64,000 nucleotides of DNA from CAYXFD01 sp964464175 (GTDB lineage: Bacteria; Cloacimonadota; Cloacimonadia; Cloacimonadales; JAJBBL01): NCBI GenBank assembly GCA_964464175.1, contig CAYXFD010000005.1:62001-126000 (forward strand), given 5' to 3'. Position 1 is the first letter of the stretch. Every line of letters begins with the position of its first letter. The notes beneath the pieces were generated by a model. It searched no databases and was not told the DNA's origin. It saw only the letters and a program-made list of their open reading frames with translations. Shown here in pieces: positions 8,031-18,025 of the stretch. The position numbers and the translations under genes were made by a program.

Positions 8031-8039
8031 GAAACTCAT
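7926..8039 (-). CDS. Small membrane protein (37 residues)
   Basis: A short ORF, MSFLADFFLGIMTIVAIVFW continuing through a second hydrophobic run and ending YICKKNR. It has one or two membrane spans and a positively charged C-terminus. GGAGG (8044-8048 on the plus-strand complement) lies four bases before the ATG, a strong ribosome-binding site for so short a frame. I do not recognise a family. It is antisense to the meaningless tail of the istA fragment. Confidence 0.45.
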   Translation of the reverse strand: MSFLADFFLGIMTIVAIVFWGFVFPVWLIIYICKKNR

Positions 8040-8218
8040 ATAACCTCCATGTTAAGTGGTTGTGTATTGTGCCCTTTATGCTTTCTCCGTACACAGAGGT
8101 TCTTCGGTTGTGACTATCAGTCATGCCAGGTATTATCCCCGTTTCTGTTCCTTAGAATAGCTTAGAACTCTTGTTTGAGTCATTACAACCCTTAACCGGT
8201 GAGTTTATCTCTCCGTCA

Positions 8219-9196
8219 TCACTCATAAACGAAAGAAAAGTATTTCTTCACCAGTTCCGGGTCTTTATATTTTCCGAAGAGTGCCATTAGTTTTATGCGG
8301 GCTTTGGGTCCTTTCAGGTCTTCCCCGAGGATCAGTCCCAGTTTCTGAAGATGAAAGCCACCCCCTTCATAGCCGTATTCCGGTAAAACTCTTCCTTTAA
8401 AGACCCGGGAAGTGACCACGACAACGATATCTCTGGCTATGGCTTTCCGCAGAGAATCCAGCATTTCCAGGGGTAGATTTCCTCTGCCAAAGGCTTCAAT
8501 GACGATTCCTTTCGCCCCTTTCTCGATTGAGGTTTCAATGAAGCGTCCGTCCATTCCGGCAACCGCTTTGATCAGATCAATATTCAGTTCAATTTCGTTA
8601 GTCCAGACATTTTCCCGGAAGAGTAGTTTGCGGTGATAGACGACTCTGTCGGTATCAACAATCCCCAATATTCCGTAATTTGGAGAAGAAAAGGCTTCCA
8701 GTTTTCCAGTATCTGCTTTGACTACATCGTGAGCTGTATGTATCTCATCATTCATGACGACTAAAACACCCTTGTCGATTGATTCATGATGAACTGCAAC
8801 TCTCACCGAACCCACAATATTACGGGGTCCGTCAAGACCCAGCTCCGAGCCGCTCCGCATAGCAGCTGTCAGGATCACCGGCTTTCTGGTAGTGAGTACC
8901 AGATCGAGCATATAGGCTGTTTCTTCCAGAGTATCAGTTCCGTGGGTAATGACTATCCCGTCGTAATCTCTTACTTTATGATCAACAATCTTTGCCAACT
9001 CAAACATTCTTTGGGGAGTAATGTGAGGACTCGGCATATTGGAATATTCGAATATTTCTATTTCTGCTGCCGAGGAGAGTTGGGGAAAATTCTCCAGCAT
9101 ACCAAGCAGATTATTGTTGGGCACAATTCCTACATCCGGAACATGCCGCATGGAAATTGTGCCTCCGGTAGTGATTATTAAAACCTTCTTCTTCAT
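8219..9196 (-). CDS. ansA: Type I L-asparaginase
   Basis: A 325-residue asparaginase/glutaminase that hydrolyses L-asparagine to aspartate and ammonia. The two threonine motifs are TTGGTISM (catalytic Thr about 12) and ITHGTDTLEETAYM (second Thr-Asp pair), followed by PVILTAAMRSGSELGLDGPR and the AFGRGNLP loop. There is no signal peptide, consistent with the cytoplasmic, lower-affinity type I enzyme. Length is slightly below E. coli AnsA (338). AGAGG precedes the ATG. It is transcribed alone. Confidence 0.9.
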   Translation of the reverse strand: MKKKVLIITTGGTISMRHVPDVGIVPNNNLLGMLENFPQLSSAAEIEIFEYSNMPSPHITPQRMFELAKIVDHKVRDYDGIVITHGTDTLEETAYMLDLVLTTRKPVILTAAMRSGSELGLDGPRNIVGSVRVAVHHESIDKGVLVVMNDEIHTAHDVVKADTGKLEAFSSPNYGILGIVDTDRVVYHRKLLFRENVWTNEIELNIDLIKAVAGMDGRFIETSIEKGAKGIVIEAFGRGNLPLEMLDSLRKAIARDIVVVVTSRVFKGRVLPEYGYEGGGFHLQKLGLILGEDLKGPKARIKLMALFGKYKDPELVKKYFSFVYE

Positions 9197-9368
9197 TAAA
9201 ACCTCTTTGTAATGATGATATTAACTCTAAGCAATCGGGCTATGTGTCAAGAAAAGAGTAAAAAAAGAGCGAAAGGGTATCAAATGATAAGGAACTTGAC
9301 TATTTGATCATTAACAAGAAAAGTATATCTTTGCTTTTCCCCTGCTGGAAAAGTAAACTGGAGAAGTA

Positions 9369-10136
9369 ATGAAAGATGAGATAATCAAGGAACTCAGACG
9401 GCTCGAGCAAGAGCTGGAAATCAAAGTTCTTTACGCCGTAGAGAGCGGCAGCAGAGCCTGGGGTTTTGCTTCCCGGGACAGTGACTGGGATGTGCGTTTC
9501 CTCTATATCCATAAACTTGACTGGTATCTGAGGATAGATCAGGAAAGGGATTATTACGTAAAGATACTTGATAATGAAATTGATCTCTCGGGCTGGGAGC
9601 TGAAAAAAGCCTTGAAGCTTTTCCGGAAATCGAACCCTCACCTTCTGGAATGGATGAGAAGCCCGATAGTTTACAATCAGCATTCGTCGGCAATTGATAA
9701 AATGAGGGATCTGAAAAAGCTCTATTTCGATCCGAAATCTTGTTTTCATCATTATCTAAACGTAGCTGTACATAACTTCGAGGGATATCTGGCAGATGAG
9801 CGAATAAACCTCAAGAAACTTTTTTATGTGCTCCGGACTATCCTCGCAGCAGACTGGATTTATGAGCATAGAACAACAGTGCCTGTGGAGTTCCCGGTTC
9901 TGCTGGAGAGTCAGATCACTGATGCTCTGATCAGTAATGAGATAATTTCTCTGCTGAAAAGGAAAGGAGCAGGCACGGAACAGGATATTGTCCCCAAGAA
10001 TGATCTCCTGCAGGAATTTCTGGAAGAGAAAATCGCCTGCAATAAGGCACGCCTCTCTTCCTTAACAAAGAGAGTAACACCTGAAACTGCTCCGCTCAAC
10101 GTTTTATTCAAAGAAACATTGTCCGAGGTGTGGTGA
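9369..10136 (+). CDS. YcgL/RlaP-family nucleotidyltransferase
   Basis: A 255-residue protein with a polymerase-beta-type nucleotidyltransferase core: AVESGSRAWGFASRDSDWDV (GS motif and the two metal-binding aspartates of DxD) near residues 22-41, and RFLYIHKLDWYL after it. The remainder matches COG3541 (YcgL; RNA-lyase-associated nucleotidyltransferase family): NEIDLSGWELKKALKLFRKS and SNPHLLEWMRSPIVY. Substrate unknown. ATG follows GGAGAAG. Monocistronic, divergent from ansA. Confidence 0.85.
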   Translation: MKDEIIKELRRLEQELEIKVLYAVESGSRAWGFASRDSDWDVRFLYIHKLDWYLRIDQERDYYVKILDNEIDLSGWELKKALKLFRKSNPHLLEWMRSPIVYNQHSSAIDKMRDLKKLYFDPKSCFHHYLNVAVHNFEGYLADERINLKKLFYVLRTILAADWIYEHRTTVPVEFPVLLESQITDALISNEIISLLKRKGAGTEQDIVPKNDLLQEFLEEKIACNKARLSSLTKRVTPETAPLNVLFKETLSEVW

Positions 10137-10227
10137 GATAAACTGCTGTCCAGAGAAGATAGCTTCTCTATTATCAGACGATCAGTTAATCCTTTATTTT
10201 TGAGCCCTCTTTAGCTATCAGCCTGCT

Positions 10228-13200
10228 TCATTTAATAAGCATCATCTTTTTTGCCTGAACCGTTCTGTTCCCGACTTGCAGTCGATATAGGTATATTCCC
10301 GTGGCAACTGTTTTATTGTTATAGTCTTTTCCGTCCCAGAAGAGAATGTGCTTTCCTGCTTCCCGTTCTTCATTGAGAAGGGTTAAAACCCGCTGTCCTT
10401 TAATATTGAATATCTCCAATTTCACTCTCTCGAACTGCTCGATAGAGAAGGCAATATTGGTTCCGCTGCTTCTTTTCCCGGAAGAAGCGGCAAAGAAGGG
10501 GTTGGGGTAATTGGTCAGTTGATAAGGAATCACAGGAAGTTCATCTGCTGAAGATTCGCCGGTATTGGAAATCTTGATCTGTCCTGTAACAACCTGCGAT
10601 GAGGGATAATAGACATAATCATCCTCATCCGAGAGAAGGATAAAATCACCGTCTAAGGCTAAGAACAACTCATAAGTATCGGGAAGCGGGTCAGAAGATC
10701 TTCGGAAATAGAGGGGTTGCAAATCACTGTCAATATGCAATACAAAGTCCCAGAATCTGGCATCTTCGGTAGAAGTATCCAGGTCTTCCTTAAAAAAGGA
10801 ATGTAATTGAGGGAAAGGGTGTATTGCTTCATCGGCTTCCAGATAGAAATAGAAATCTGTCTCCGGTCTGTGAGGAGGTTTGGGAAGATCAAACAATGAA
10901 TTGTAGTAATCATTCGTGAACTGGGCACTGCCAACTACAACCTCATCACCTTGGAAACCGTCCTGAGCAGCAATCACTGTTGACTGCCAGTAATAAGGAA
11001 AATCAGCATAACCGTAGTGCTTGTTAAAGGGAATAAGCTGCAAGACTAAACCGGGCACATAGGAATAGAGCCAGATAGATTCCCGGTTTCTCAGAACATC
11101 AGTCAAAGAGTATTTATTATCGCTGACGGCATATAGCGCCCGGTCGATCATATTGAATTGTAAAGCTTCAACAAAGGTATAATTAACTCCATCGAAATTG
11201 AAACGGAAATCCCGGCTCTTGAAATCAGTTAAAAAGACATTAGGGATCAAGTTCCACCCTTCCTGTAAGACAATGTCATACTGCTGACGGCGAATATCAC
11301 CGGTAGTACAAATCTCATAATTCTCAGGCATATATACCCAATGACCCGTTCCGAACTGAAAGAGACTTACTTCCTCGTAATCCTCCGCATTGTAATCATA
11401 GACATAAAGCTGGGCTTCCGGTCCGAAAAGGATCGTGCCGTTGAATTCGGGATCTTCAAGAGGATTTGCTTTCAGATACCAACCGGCAAAATTTGCAAAA
11501 GAGACCGTTAAGGGAATAACTGCTAATCGATAATCTGAATAATTATCCAAAGGATATCCATCAACGATAATTGTCCTGACCGCAAATGCCGCATCCAGGA
11601 AATGTACTCCATCGGGAACGTTCCATTCATAGAAAGATGTTTGAGGTGGTAAGTTATCGGCGATCAGAAGGGTATCGGTTTCATTTACCAAATACAGCTC
11701 AACCGTATCAACAAGCAGATCAAAACTCGTTGACCAGTTGAATGTTATAACATCTCCTGCCTGTAAGAACCTGTTGCTCATCCCAGCTATACTTATGCTC
11801 GGTAAAAGATTACCCCAATAGAGGGTAAAATACCGGTAAGAAGTATTGGAAGCCTGGTATGTGAGAGGTTCTTCCGTCAGATCGACCATATTACCGGTAC
11901 TGGTGTCTCTGAGGTAAAGTTTTTCACTGTTTCTCGTGTAGTTATCGCTGATTGAGATCGTTATCGGCTGATTCAACTGATTTGTAGTGACTCTTAACAC
12001 ATAAGATTTGTAAACTTCGTCAGGATCAAAAAAGCCGTAAATATCTCTTTGCAGGTTTCTATAAGCCGCTGACCAGCTGCTCTTGTAAGACATGGCATAG
12101 ACATACTGGTCGTTGTCGTTGCTCCCTTTGAGGATATCATAATTGCTGTCATAACCGTCTGAGGCGAAGGGATTAGCTCCGAATTCGACCGTATCGAAAA
12201 TCTCTCCGGAATTGTCCTGAAAAGTCAGGGAAAAAACCGGCTGCGGAGATGCAGAAGCCATAAAAACGTGCATATACTCGGAATCACTGTTATCAACTGA
12301 TGCTATTTTATAATCATAAGTTAAGCCGTTAACTGTCAAGCTGTCGGTGTATTCATAATAGATATTCGTACCCGGCAAACCAGCGAGAGAATCATCCGTT
12401 TCCCAGGAAGCGATCAGTTCATAAATCTCACTCCCTGAAAGCGCACGATGTACATTGAACCCTTGATTATTATTCTGAAACTGTGCCAGCCACTGAATAT
12501 CTACATAACCATCCCTTCCATGAGCCGAAAGATTTGCTATCGTAGCGCTTCCTGTATAGCGGGAAATCTCATTGCTCACTTCAGAATAGTTGTCATTATA
12601 ATCTTTAGCTCTTACTCTGAAAAAATACTGAGTCTCCGGTGCCAAGCCGGTTACGGTAGCAGTAGTAAATGCCTGTCCGGCAAGAGTAGAAACGTTGCTG
12701 CGGTCAAATATAGAATAATTGGGATCGTCAAGATCGATTGGTTCAGTAGCATAAAGAATCTCGTAAGTTTTGAAATCATAAGCGTGGGAGCGGTTCCACT
12801 CCAGAACAATATTGTTAGAGGAAGTACTGACCATGGATAGTTCTGTAGGATTAGTCGGTGGTACGCCATCATCGAAGTTTATCCAGTTGTCTGAAACCTC
12901 TGCATAATGCTCCAGCCAGGGGGTATAGAAAGCTAAAGCTCTGATCCAGAAATCATCAGCATTCCAGGTTTGAGTAATCGCGTTGAACCCGTAAAACCAG
13001 TGATAATAGTTCATGTTCTGGGGATAAACACTCGGTAGCTCTTCCAGTTCAATGTGAAAAAACGGAGTGAAGACATCATATTTGTTCCAGCCGCTCTGAG
13101 TATAGACAACCTGCCTGTTCCCCTGTGCTCCGGGGAGATTAATATTGTTACTTATCGGCAGTAACTGACCGTCATTATCATAATACAAACCGTGAGTATC

Positions 13201-14175
13201 GTAAAGAACAGAATAGTAATCCGTTACCAATATCTCATCATGAATCCCAACCGTGTTAGCCTCGAAAATCACATAGGGAGAAGCATTGATGATGTCCAGA
13301 TTGTTACCGCTAATATCTCTGATCGGCAATCCCGGATAGTCATAAGCTGCTCCTCCACCGGTAATCTGCAATGGTTTATAACCCATGTGGGTATAGTCGT
13401 AACTGTGTAATTGCATCGAGTGTTCACGTCTTCCAAAGGTACTTCTGATCTCGTCACATATCCTGTTGTAAGCTACGTTGAAAACGTGGTTAGCGTTTCT
13501 TGACGGATCACTCAGCGATTTGGAATTCCAGTAAGGGGGAACATTAGTCCATAATACCTCTCTCCCTGCACCGTTTATCATCATGTATCTGGCATCCCAC
13601 AGCTGGAAGGCTTGAGTTGCCACCGGCACGGAAATAAAATCGTCCTTCGGATGTACAACATTCACAATTACCGGAATGGTGGAGTCAGGATTGAAGACAT
13701 AGAGACCCCATCCGTAGTCGAAGCTTCCCTGCTGGTGGATCTGAGGCTGGTCAGGTTCATCGTTATCATCGAAATAATCCATATTAAGCTGCTCGCGCAG
13801 CATATAATAAGTTCTTCCCGTATCGGTATCATTGAATTCGACAACATCGTAAGGAAAGCCATGCTGATCGATCAGAGCCTGAGCTTCAGTAAACATTTCC
13901 GCCAGGAACAGATCAACAATATCACCCCAATTCGCTCTCTGGGTAGAATTGGCATTAACGAAATTGCCAAAACCGTTGGTTTGTCTATCCCAGGGTGCAT
14001 ATTGGTTGTAACCGGCTGAGGCTAAACCTTCAACGACTCTGTGATAGAAATCATCATAGGCGGCATTCTCTTCCGTACCATACATGAACCCCGATAAAGA
14101 AGCCGTTTCAATGGTTATGGAAAAGGCTGAAGCTATTGAAGCTAAAATTATTATCAAGAGTAAGGATATTCTCAT
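10228..14175 (-). CDS. Very large secreted protein with fibronectin III domain and C-terminal sorting domain
   Basis: A 1315-residue protein starting with a signal peptide (MRISLLLIIILASIASAFS). The N-terminal ~430 residues, with a conserved-looking VHPKDDFISVPVATQAFQLW and REVLWTNVPPYW, do not match a family I can name. Residues ~440-545 form a fibronectin type III domain (PPTNPTELSMVSTSSNNIVL ... TGLAPETQYFFRVRAKDYND), followed by a second loosely repeated module. The last ~95 residues are a FlgD-like sorting domain (NYPNPFFAASSG ... VKLEIFNIKGQRVLTLL ... GIYLYRLQV ... KKMMLIK). Likely anchored at or released from the cell surface. Function unknown; it may be a hydrolase given its modular plan. 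Confidence 0.75.
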   Translation of the reverse strand: MRISLLLIIILASIASAFSITIETASLSGFMYGTEENAAYDDFYHRVVEGLASAGYNQYAPWDRQTNGFGNFVNANSTQRANWGDIVDLFLAEMFTEAQALIDQHGFPYDVVEFNDTDTGRTYYMLREQLNMDYFDDNDEPDQPQIHQQGSFDYGWGLYVFNPDSTIPVIVNVVHPKDDFISVPVATQAFQLWDARYMMINGAGREVLWTNVPPYWNSKSLSDPSRNANHVFNVAYNRICDEIRSTFGRREHSMQLHSYDYTHMGYKPLQITGGGAAYDYPGLPIRDISGNNLDIINASPYVIFEANTVGIHDEILVTDYYSVLYDTHGLYYDNDGQLLPISNNINLPGAQGNRQVVYTQSGWNKYDVFTPFFHIELEELPSVYPQNMNYYHWFYGFNAITQTWNADDFWIRALAFYTPWLEHYAEVSDNWINFDDGVPPTNPTELSMVSTSSNNIVLEWNRSHAYDFKTYEILYATEPIDLDDPNYSIFDRSNVSTLAGQAFTTATVTGLAPETQYFFRVRAKDYNDNYSEVSNEISRYTGSATIANLSAHGRDGYVDIQWLAQFQNNNQGFNVHRALSGSEIYELIASWETDDSLAGLPGTNIYYEYTDSLTVNGLTYDYKIASVDNSDSEYMHVFMASASPQPVFSLTFQDNSGEIFDTVEFGANPFASDGYDSNYDILKGSNDNDQYVYAMSYKSSWSAAYRNLQRDIYGFFDPDEVYKSYVLRVTTNQLNQPITISISDNYTRNSEKLYLRDTSTGNMVDLTEEPLTYQASNTSYRYFTLYWGNLLPSISIAGMSNRFLQAGDVITFNWSTSFDLLVDTVELYLVNETDTLLIADNLPPQTSFYEWNVPDGVHFLDAAFAVRTIIVDGYPLDNYSDYRLAVIPLTVSFANFAGWYLKANPLEDPEFNGTILFGPEAQLYVYDYNAEDYEEVSLFQFGTGHWVYMPENYEICTTGDIRRQQYDIVLQEGWNLIPNVFLTDFKSRDFRFNFDGVNYTFVEALQFNMIDRALYAVSDNKYSLTDVLRNRESIWLYSYVPGLVLQLIPFNKHYGYADFPYYWQSTVIAAQDGFQGDEVVVGSAQFTNDYYNSLFDLPKPPHRPETDFYFYLEADEAIHPFPQLHSFFKEDLDTSTEDARFWDFVLHIDSDLQPLYFRRSSDPLPDTYELFLALDGDFILLSDEDDYVYYPSSQVVTGQIKISNTGESSADELPVIPYQLTNYPNPFFAASSGKRSSGTNIAFSIEQFERVKLEIFNIKGQRVLTLLNEEREAGKHILFWDGKDYNNKTVATGIYLYRLQVGNRTVQAKKMMLIK

Positions 14176-14291
14176 TATTATACTCCCGGAGAATTTTTTT
14201 CTTTGTATAGACGATCTCAGACAATAATAACTGTCAAGAGAATTTCGTAACTCCTTGATTTCATTGAACTCATCAGAATTTCTCCGGCAAG

Positions 14292-15317
14292 TTACCCTTT
14301 AACTGTTTTCTTTCTTCCGGAGAGGGCTAACAAGACGGCGCCTATCAAAGCCGGAACAACCGAATTGAGAATAAAGATGAGCAAAGAGGCTGTTACGGCA
14401 AATTCGGGCTGAATCTGATAATTCCGTAAGAGATGGATAGCAAATGTCTCTCTCAAGCCGAGACCGGCATAAGTAACGGGAATAAGGTTTGCCACGAGAA
14501 TCAAGGGAACCGTGATGAGAATATTACCAAAAGCAGCAGGAAAAAACTGATTGATAATAATGAAATACTGCAGGACAGTTAAAAAGACGAAAAACATCTG
14601 GCGGAGGGTGATTGCCGGCACTATTTTCAGGTATTGCTTAAAATATTCTTTCCAGGAGGGTCTTTTCAGGATTCGTGAAGACCAGTAAACCAATAAGGGG
14701 ATCAGGGTTATCAGGATCACTCCCCCTAACCTGAGAAACAAGGAATACTGCTTAAAATAGAAAAATCCTGCCCAGGAAGCAAACCAGAGATTAGTCCAGG
14801 TCTGCATAAAACGTTCTATGCCGACAGAAAAGAGAGTTGCCTTTTTTCTGTTGGTAACGAAATATACTTTGGCAAAGGTGGCATGTCCTCCCGGTATAAT
14901 AAAGCGAAGAGCCTGACCAATGAAATGCGATTTTAGGATTTCGTATTTTGCCGGTTTATAACCGGAAGTAATTTTCAGACACTGCTCCCAGTTTTTATAC
15001 TGGGTAATAAATTTCAGAACAGTGATCATCACCAGCAGTATTATAATTCTTAGTTTTATTTGCAGAGCAGCAGCAGATACCTCTTGAAATTCTATCCGGC
15101 GGAAGATTATCCATAAGATCAGGAGAGTGATCAGGATCTTAACCAGAAAAAGCATCCTTTTGAGTAACCGGTTTTCCAATATGCTCCCTCTCTGTGACGT
15201 AACTGACTTTTCACCGAAGAAACAGTTATTCTTCAGGTAAGGAAAAAGTGATCTGCCTGATCCTTTCAGAACCTTCTGATCCTCTTGTCTTGCCCCTCTT
15301 TCATCTATTCTTTCCAT
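14292..15317 (-). CDS. Flippase-like integral membrane protein (LPG synthase TM / UPF0104 family)
   Basis: A ~341-residue membrane protein with about eight hydrophobic segments. The family pattern is visible in HFIGQALRFIIPGGHATFAK (conserved R..PGG segment) and VTYAGLGLRETFAIHLLR near the C-terminus. Relatives include the membrane domain of lysylphosphatidylglycerol synthase and AglD-type proteins linked to lipid or glycan transfer. I start at ATG 15317 behind AAGGTGA; the longest frame would begin at a TTG two codons earlier. It overlaps the preceding glycosyltransferase gene, suggesting they act together in glycolipid assembly. Confidence 0.8.
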   Translation of the reverse strand: MERIDERGARQEDQKVLKGSGRSLFPYLKNNCFFGEKSVTSQRGSILENRLLKRMLFLVKILITLLILWIIFRRIEFQEVSAAALQIKLRIIILLVMITVLKFITQYKNWEQCLKITSGYKPAKYEILKSHFIGQALRFIIPGGHATFAKVYFVTNRKKATLFSVGIERFMQTWTNLWFASWAGFFYFKQYSLFLRLGGVILITLIPLLVYWSSRILKRPSWKEYFKQYLKIVPAITLRQMFFVFLTVLQYFIIINQFFPAAFGNILITVPLILVANLIPVTYAGLGLRETFAIHLLRNYQIQPEFAVTASLLIFILNSVVPALIGAVLLALSGRKKTVKG

Positions 15318-16375
15318 CGCCAATCACCTTTAGAGCCTATTACAGTGTAGTAAATCAGATAATAGGGATAAACGATAATGAAGAGCAGATCGAACAGAGA
15401 GAACCTCTCTTTGTGTTTAGCGAGATTAAGCAGCCAAACTGCTGCTGCCGAAAGATAAAAGATCGCAAAACTTCCATAGTCTGCCCAGAGAAAGACTCTG
15501 AAAGGGAGATAAAGATAGAAACCGATAATTAGTAAGGTCATGATGAAATGAAAGGTAGTGGACATCCTGACCTTTCCGAATCGTCTTTTCTGCTGATCCC
15601 GGTATCTTTCCAGTTCCGGTCTGGTCACCACATTTCTGAGAGGTGAATATCTGATAACTCCTGGTTGTTTGAGCATGAGATTCAAGACCTGCTTATCGTC
15701 ACCGGAAGGCTCTTTCCCTATTTTATGATAACCGCCTGCTTTGAGCAGGAGTTCTCTGGAAACTGCCATGTTTCTCCCGTAACAGCTGAATGGTAGCCCC
15801 AATCCTATCGTAGCGGCAAAACTTCCGGCTGTTACTATCTGACTAAAACGGCGAAAAAGAAAAAAGAGCTTACGACTAAAGGGAGCCTGTCTCAGCAGCT
15901 GAGAATAGTCTTCCGGAGCATAGCCTACAAGCATTTTCGTTTTATCATCCCAATATCCGGAACAATCCTTAAGCCAGTTTTCAGAAACAAAACAATCGGC
16001 ATCGGTCATAAGAAAGATCTCGTGCCGGGCTTTTTCCAGAGCCTTCTGTAGTCCCTGTTTCTTGCCGGGCAGAATCTTCTCCTCGCGGGAGATGGTCAAG
16101 ATCTCCACATTCTTCCTTGAATCTGCAAAGCTTCTGAAAAGCTGATTGGTGTTGTCTTGCGAACCGTCATCAACTAAAATGATCTCATACAATTCCGGAG
16201 GATAGTTAATTCTGCTTAGAGCTGCAAGAGTTTGGGGTAATATCTTTTCTTCGTCACGGGCAACGATAGTGACCGAGATGCTTTTCAAGTCTGTTTCTCT
16301 ACCTCTTCTGATGAGAAATATGCCAATCCCGCCAATAAGCAGACCGAGAGAAAAAAGAATAATAACAAAACTCAC
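15305..16375 (-). CDS. Family 2 glycosyltransferase, membrane-anchored
   Basis: A 356-residue GT-A glycosyltransferase. One membrane span opens the protein (MSFVIILFSLGLLIGGIGIF), then the nucleotide-sugar binding site VTIVARDEEKILPQTLAAL and IILVDDGSQDNT, the metal-binding MTDADC, the acceptor-side GDDKQVL and the QQKRRFGK box, and three C-terminal hydrophobic segments. This arrangement is typical of enzymes that add a sugar to a lipid carrier at the inner leaflet. The start is a GTG behind AGGTGA; the gene overlaps the flippase gene by 13 bases. Confidence 0.88.
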   Translation of the reverse strand: MSFVIILFSLGLLIGGIGIFLIRRGRETDLKSISVTIVARDEEKILPQTLAALSRINYPPELYEIILVDDGSQDNTNQLFRSFADSRKNVEILTISREEKILPGKKQGLQKALEKARHEIFLMTDADCFVSENWLKDCSGYWDDKTKMLVGYAPEDYSQLLRQAPFSRKLFFLFRRFSQIVTAGSFAATIGLGLPFSCYGRNMAVSRELLLKAGGYHKIGKEPSGDDKQVLNLMLKQPGVIRYSPLRNVVTRPELERYRDQQKRRFGKVRMSTTFHFIMTLLIIGFYLYLPFRVFLWADYGSFAIFYLSAAAVWLLNLAKHKERFSLFDLLFIIVYPYYLIYYTVIGSKGDWRWKE

Positions 16376-16382
16376 TGATCAC

Positions 16383-17927
16383 CTAATACAAGACCTGATA
16401 CCCAAACACCAGATCTTTCTGCCAATCATTATCATTCTCCCGGTACAGTTCCATTCCTAAGCGCAGTTGATGATGAGCCAGTAAAGACCAGGTCAGGACA
16501 CTTCTCCCTCTCCAGATATCGGTTTTTCTGCCTTGCAGCCATTTAGCCGTATCGGAAGGGCGGTCATTATAATTGATGGAAAAATGGTTTCCTACACTCC
16601 CCTGTTTGGTAAAAGATACTGTCTGATTGAATCTTAAGTTCGGCAGTATAGGAAAGATGAGTTCTCCGGCAGCTTGAAGCAGATTACTCCCTTCCGGAAA
16701 ACCTAACCCTATCCCATCATGGGAAAATGTTGTTATCATTCCCTTGTGAGTGTACATCCAGGGCCTGACGGCAGTAAGCTCGAAAGTAGTACGGATCTTA
16801 TCATTATCCCGCTTCAGAAGTCCCGGGGCATAAGAGAAGGAGACTCCCCCTTGCAGAGCATATTTATTACCCCACCAATCTCCGAAAATCTCACTCTTTC
16901 TTAACTCATCAAGGATAAGACTGCCGTACATGGCGGCGAAATCAAAGAGAGTCCAGCGCATACCGGCATAGATGAGAACATTATCACGATCCTGAAGATT
17001 ATGTTCTGTTATTCTGTAAAAGATGTGGGGTAAAAGATAACTCGGATCAATGCTCCGGTTACCATAGATTATCTGTTCACCGAAATAGAGTTTTAATCGG
17101 GGTGTGGGCTCATAACTGATCTGATGTAATACAAGAAACTTATCCTGAAAATCATAAGCTTCTACTGTTGCCAGAGTATCGGGAATAAGGGTAGCATGAA
17201 GAAAAGAGAGGGTCAATTTTCCGAAATACACTTCAGTACCGAAATAACCGTAATCATTAGCAGCATCATTCAGGATCGTACTGCCGCCGATATTGTCGCC
17301 TGCCAAATGAGTTCCTCTTCCGAGAGACACCTTTCCGAAATCAAAAAGATAACTGATATTTCCCGATATCTTATTCAGATTCGTATATTCGGACTGGGTA
17401 TGATGGCTTTTATAAAATCCCTTGATAAGAGGTGAAGAGGTTTCGGCAAAATCAAGGTCTCCCTGAAAACGACCGGACCACCAATATCCCCAGAAAACCA
17501 GCCGGTTAAAGATATTTCCCCGCAATTGCACACCACGGTAAAGATGGATGTACTGTTCATCAAGATCGGTATGATAGTCTGCTCCGGCCAGGAGGCTGAC
17601 CTGCAGCCTTCCCGATATCTTCTCATCTACTACCGTATATTCTAAAAAGCTGCCCCTCCGTTCCCTGTCACTCAGAAAACTCCTTAACGCTGTACTGAAG
17701 GATGAATAGTTTAACAGAGCAAAGTCGAAGCTGCTTTCCCGAAAATCATATCTGCCGATCAAGCTATCTTCGTCCGGTTCTTCCTGAAGATTAAAGAGAT
17801 AAGTTTCGTTACGGATCTCCGGTCTCAGCAAACTCAAAGAGAGATACCGGTTTTCAGCTTCGGTCAATATCGCATTTACCGTTAGGGAAGATGCCAGCAG
17901 TGAAAATATTATCAATACTTTTTTCAT
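16383..17927 (-). CDS. Outer-membrane beta-barrel, capsule assembly Wzi-like
   Basis: A 514-residue protein with a signal peptide (MKKVLIIFSLLASSLTVNA) and alternating aromatic/polar strands ending in a barrel-type terminus (VFGYQVLY). The stretch VSLGRGTHLAGDNIGGSTIL followed by YGYFGTEVYFGKLTLSFLHA matches the conserved core of Wzi-like barrels, which hold surface polysaccharide at the outer membrane. It lies seven bases upstream of the GT2 gene start, so polysaccharide attachment is a reasonable but inferred role. Confidence 0.6.
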   Translation of the reverse strand: MKKVLIIFSLLASSLTVNAILTEAENRYLSLSLLRPEIRNETYLFNLQEEPDEDSLIGRYDFRESSFDFALLNYSSFSTALRSFLSDRERRGSFLEYTVVDEKISGRLQVSLLAGADYHTDLDEQYIHLYRGVQLRGNIFNRLVFWGYWWSGRFQGDLDFAETSSPLIKGFYKSHHTQSEYTNLNKISGNISYLFDFGKVSLGRGTHLAGDNIGGSTILNDAANDYGYFGTEVYFGKLTLSFLHATLIPDTLATVEAYDFQDKFLVLHQISYEPTPRLKLYFGEQIIYGNRSIDPSYLLPHIFYRITEHNLQDRDNVLIYAGMRWTLFDFAAMYGSLILDELRKSEIFGDWWGNKYALQGGVSFSYAPGLLKRDNDKIRTTFELTAVRPWMYTHKGMITTFSHDGIGLGFPEGSNLLQAAGELIFPILPNLRFNQTVSFTKQGSVGNHFSINYNDRPSDTAKWLQGRKTDIWRGRSVLTWSLLAHHQLRLGMELYRENDNDWQKDLVFGYQVLY

Positions 17928-18025
17928 TTTACTCCCCGTCTCTTTCGCTTACTGGATTAAAAAAGAGTCTTATCTCATAACTCATTACCAGCTCTCTTTA
18001 CCCCGAAAGTATTATCACTCTCATG

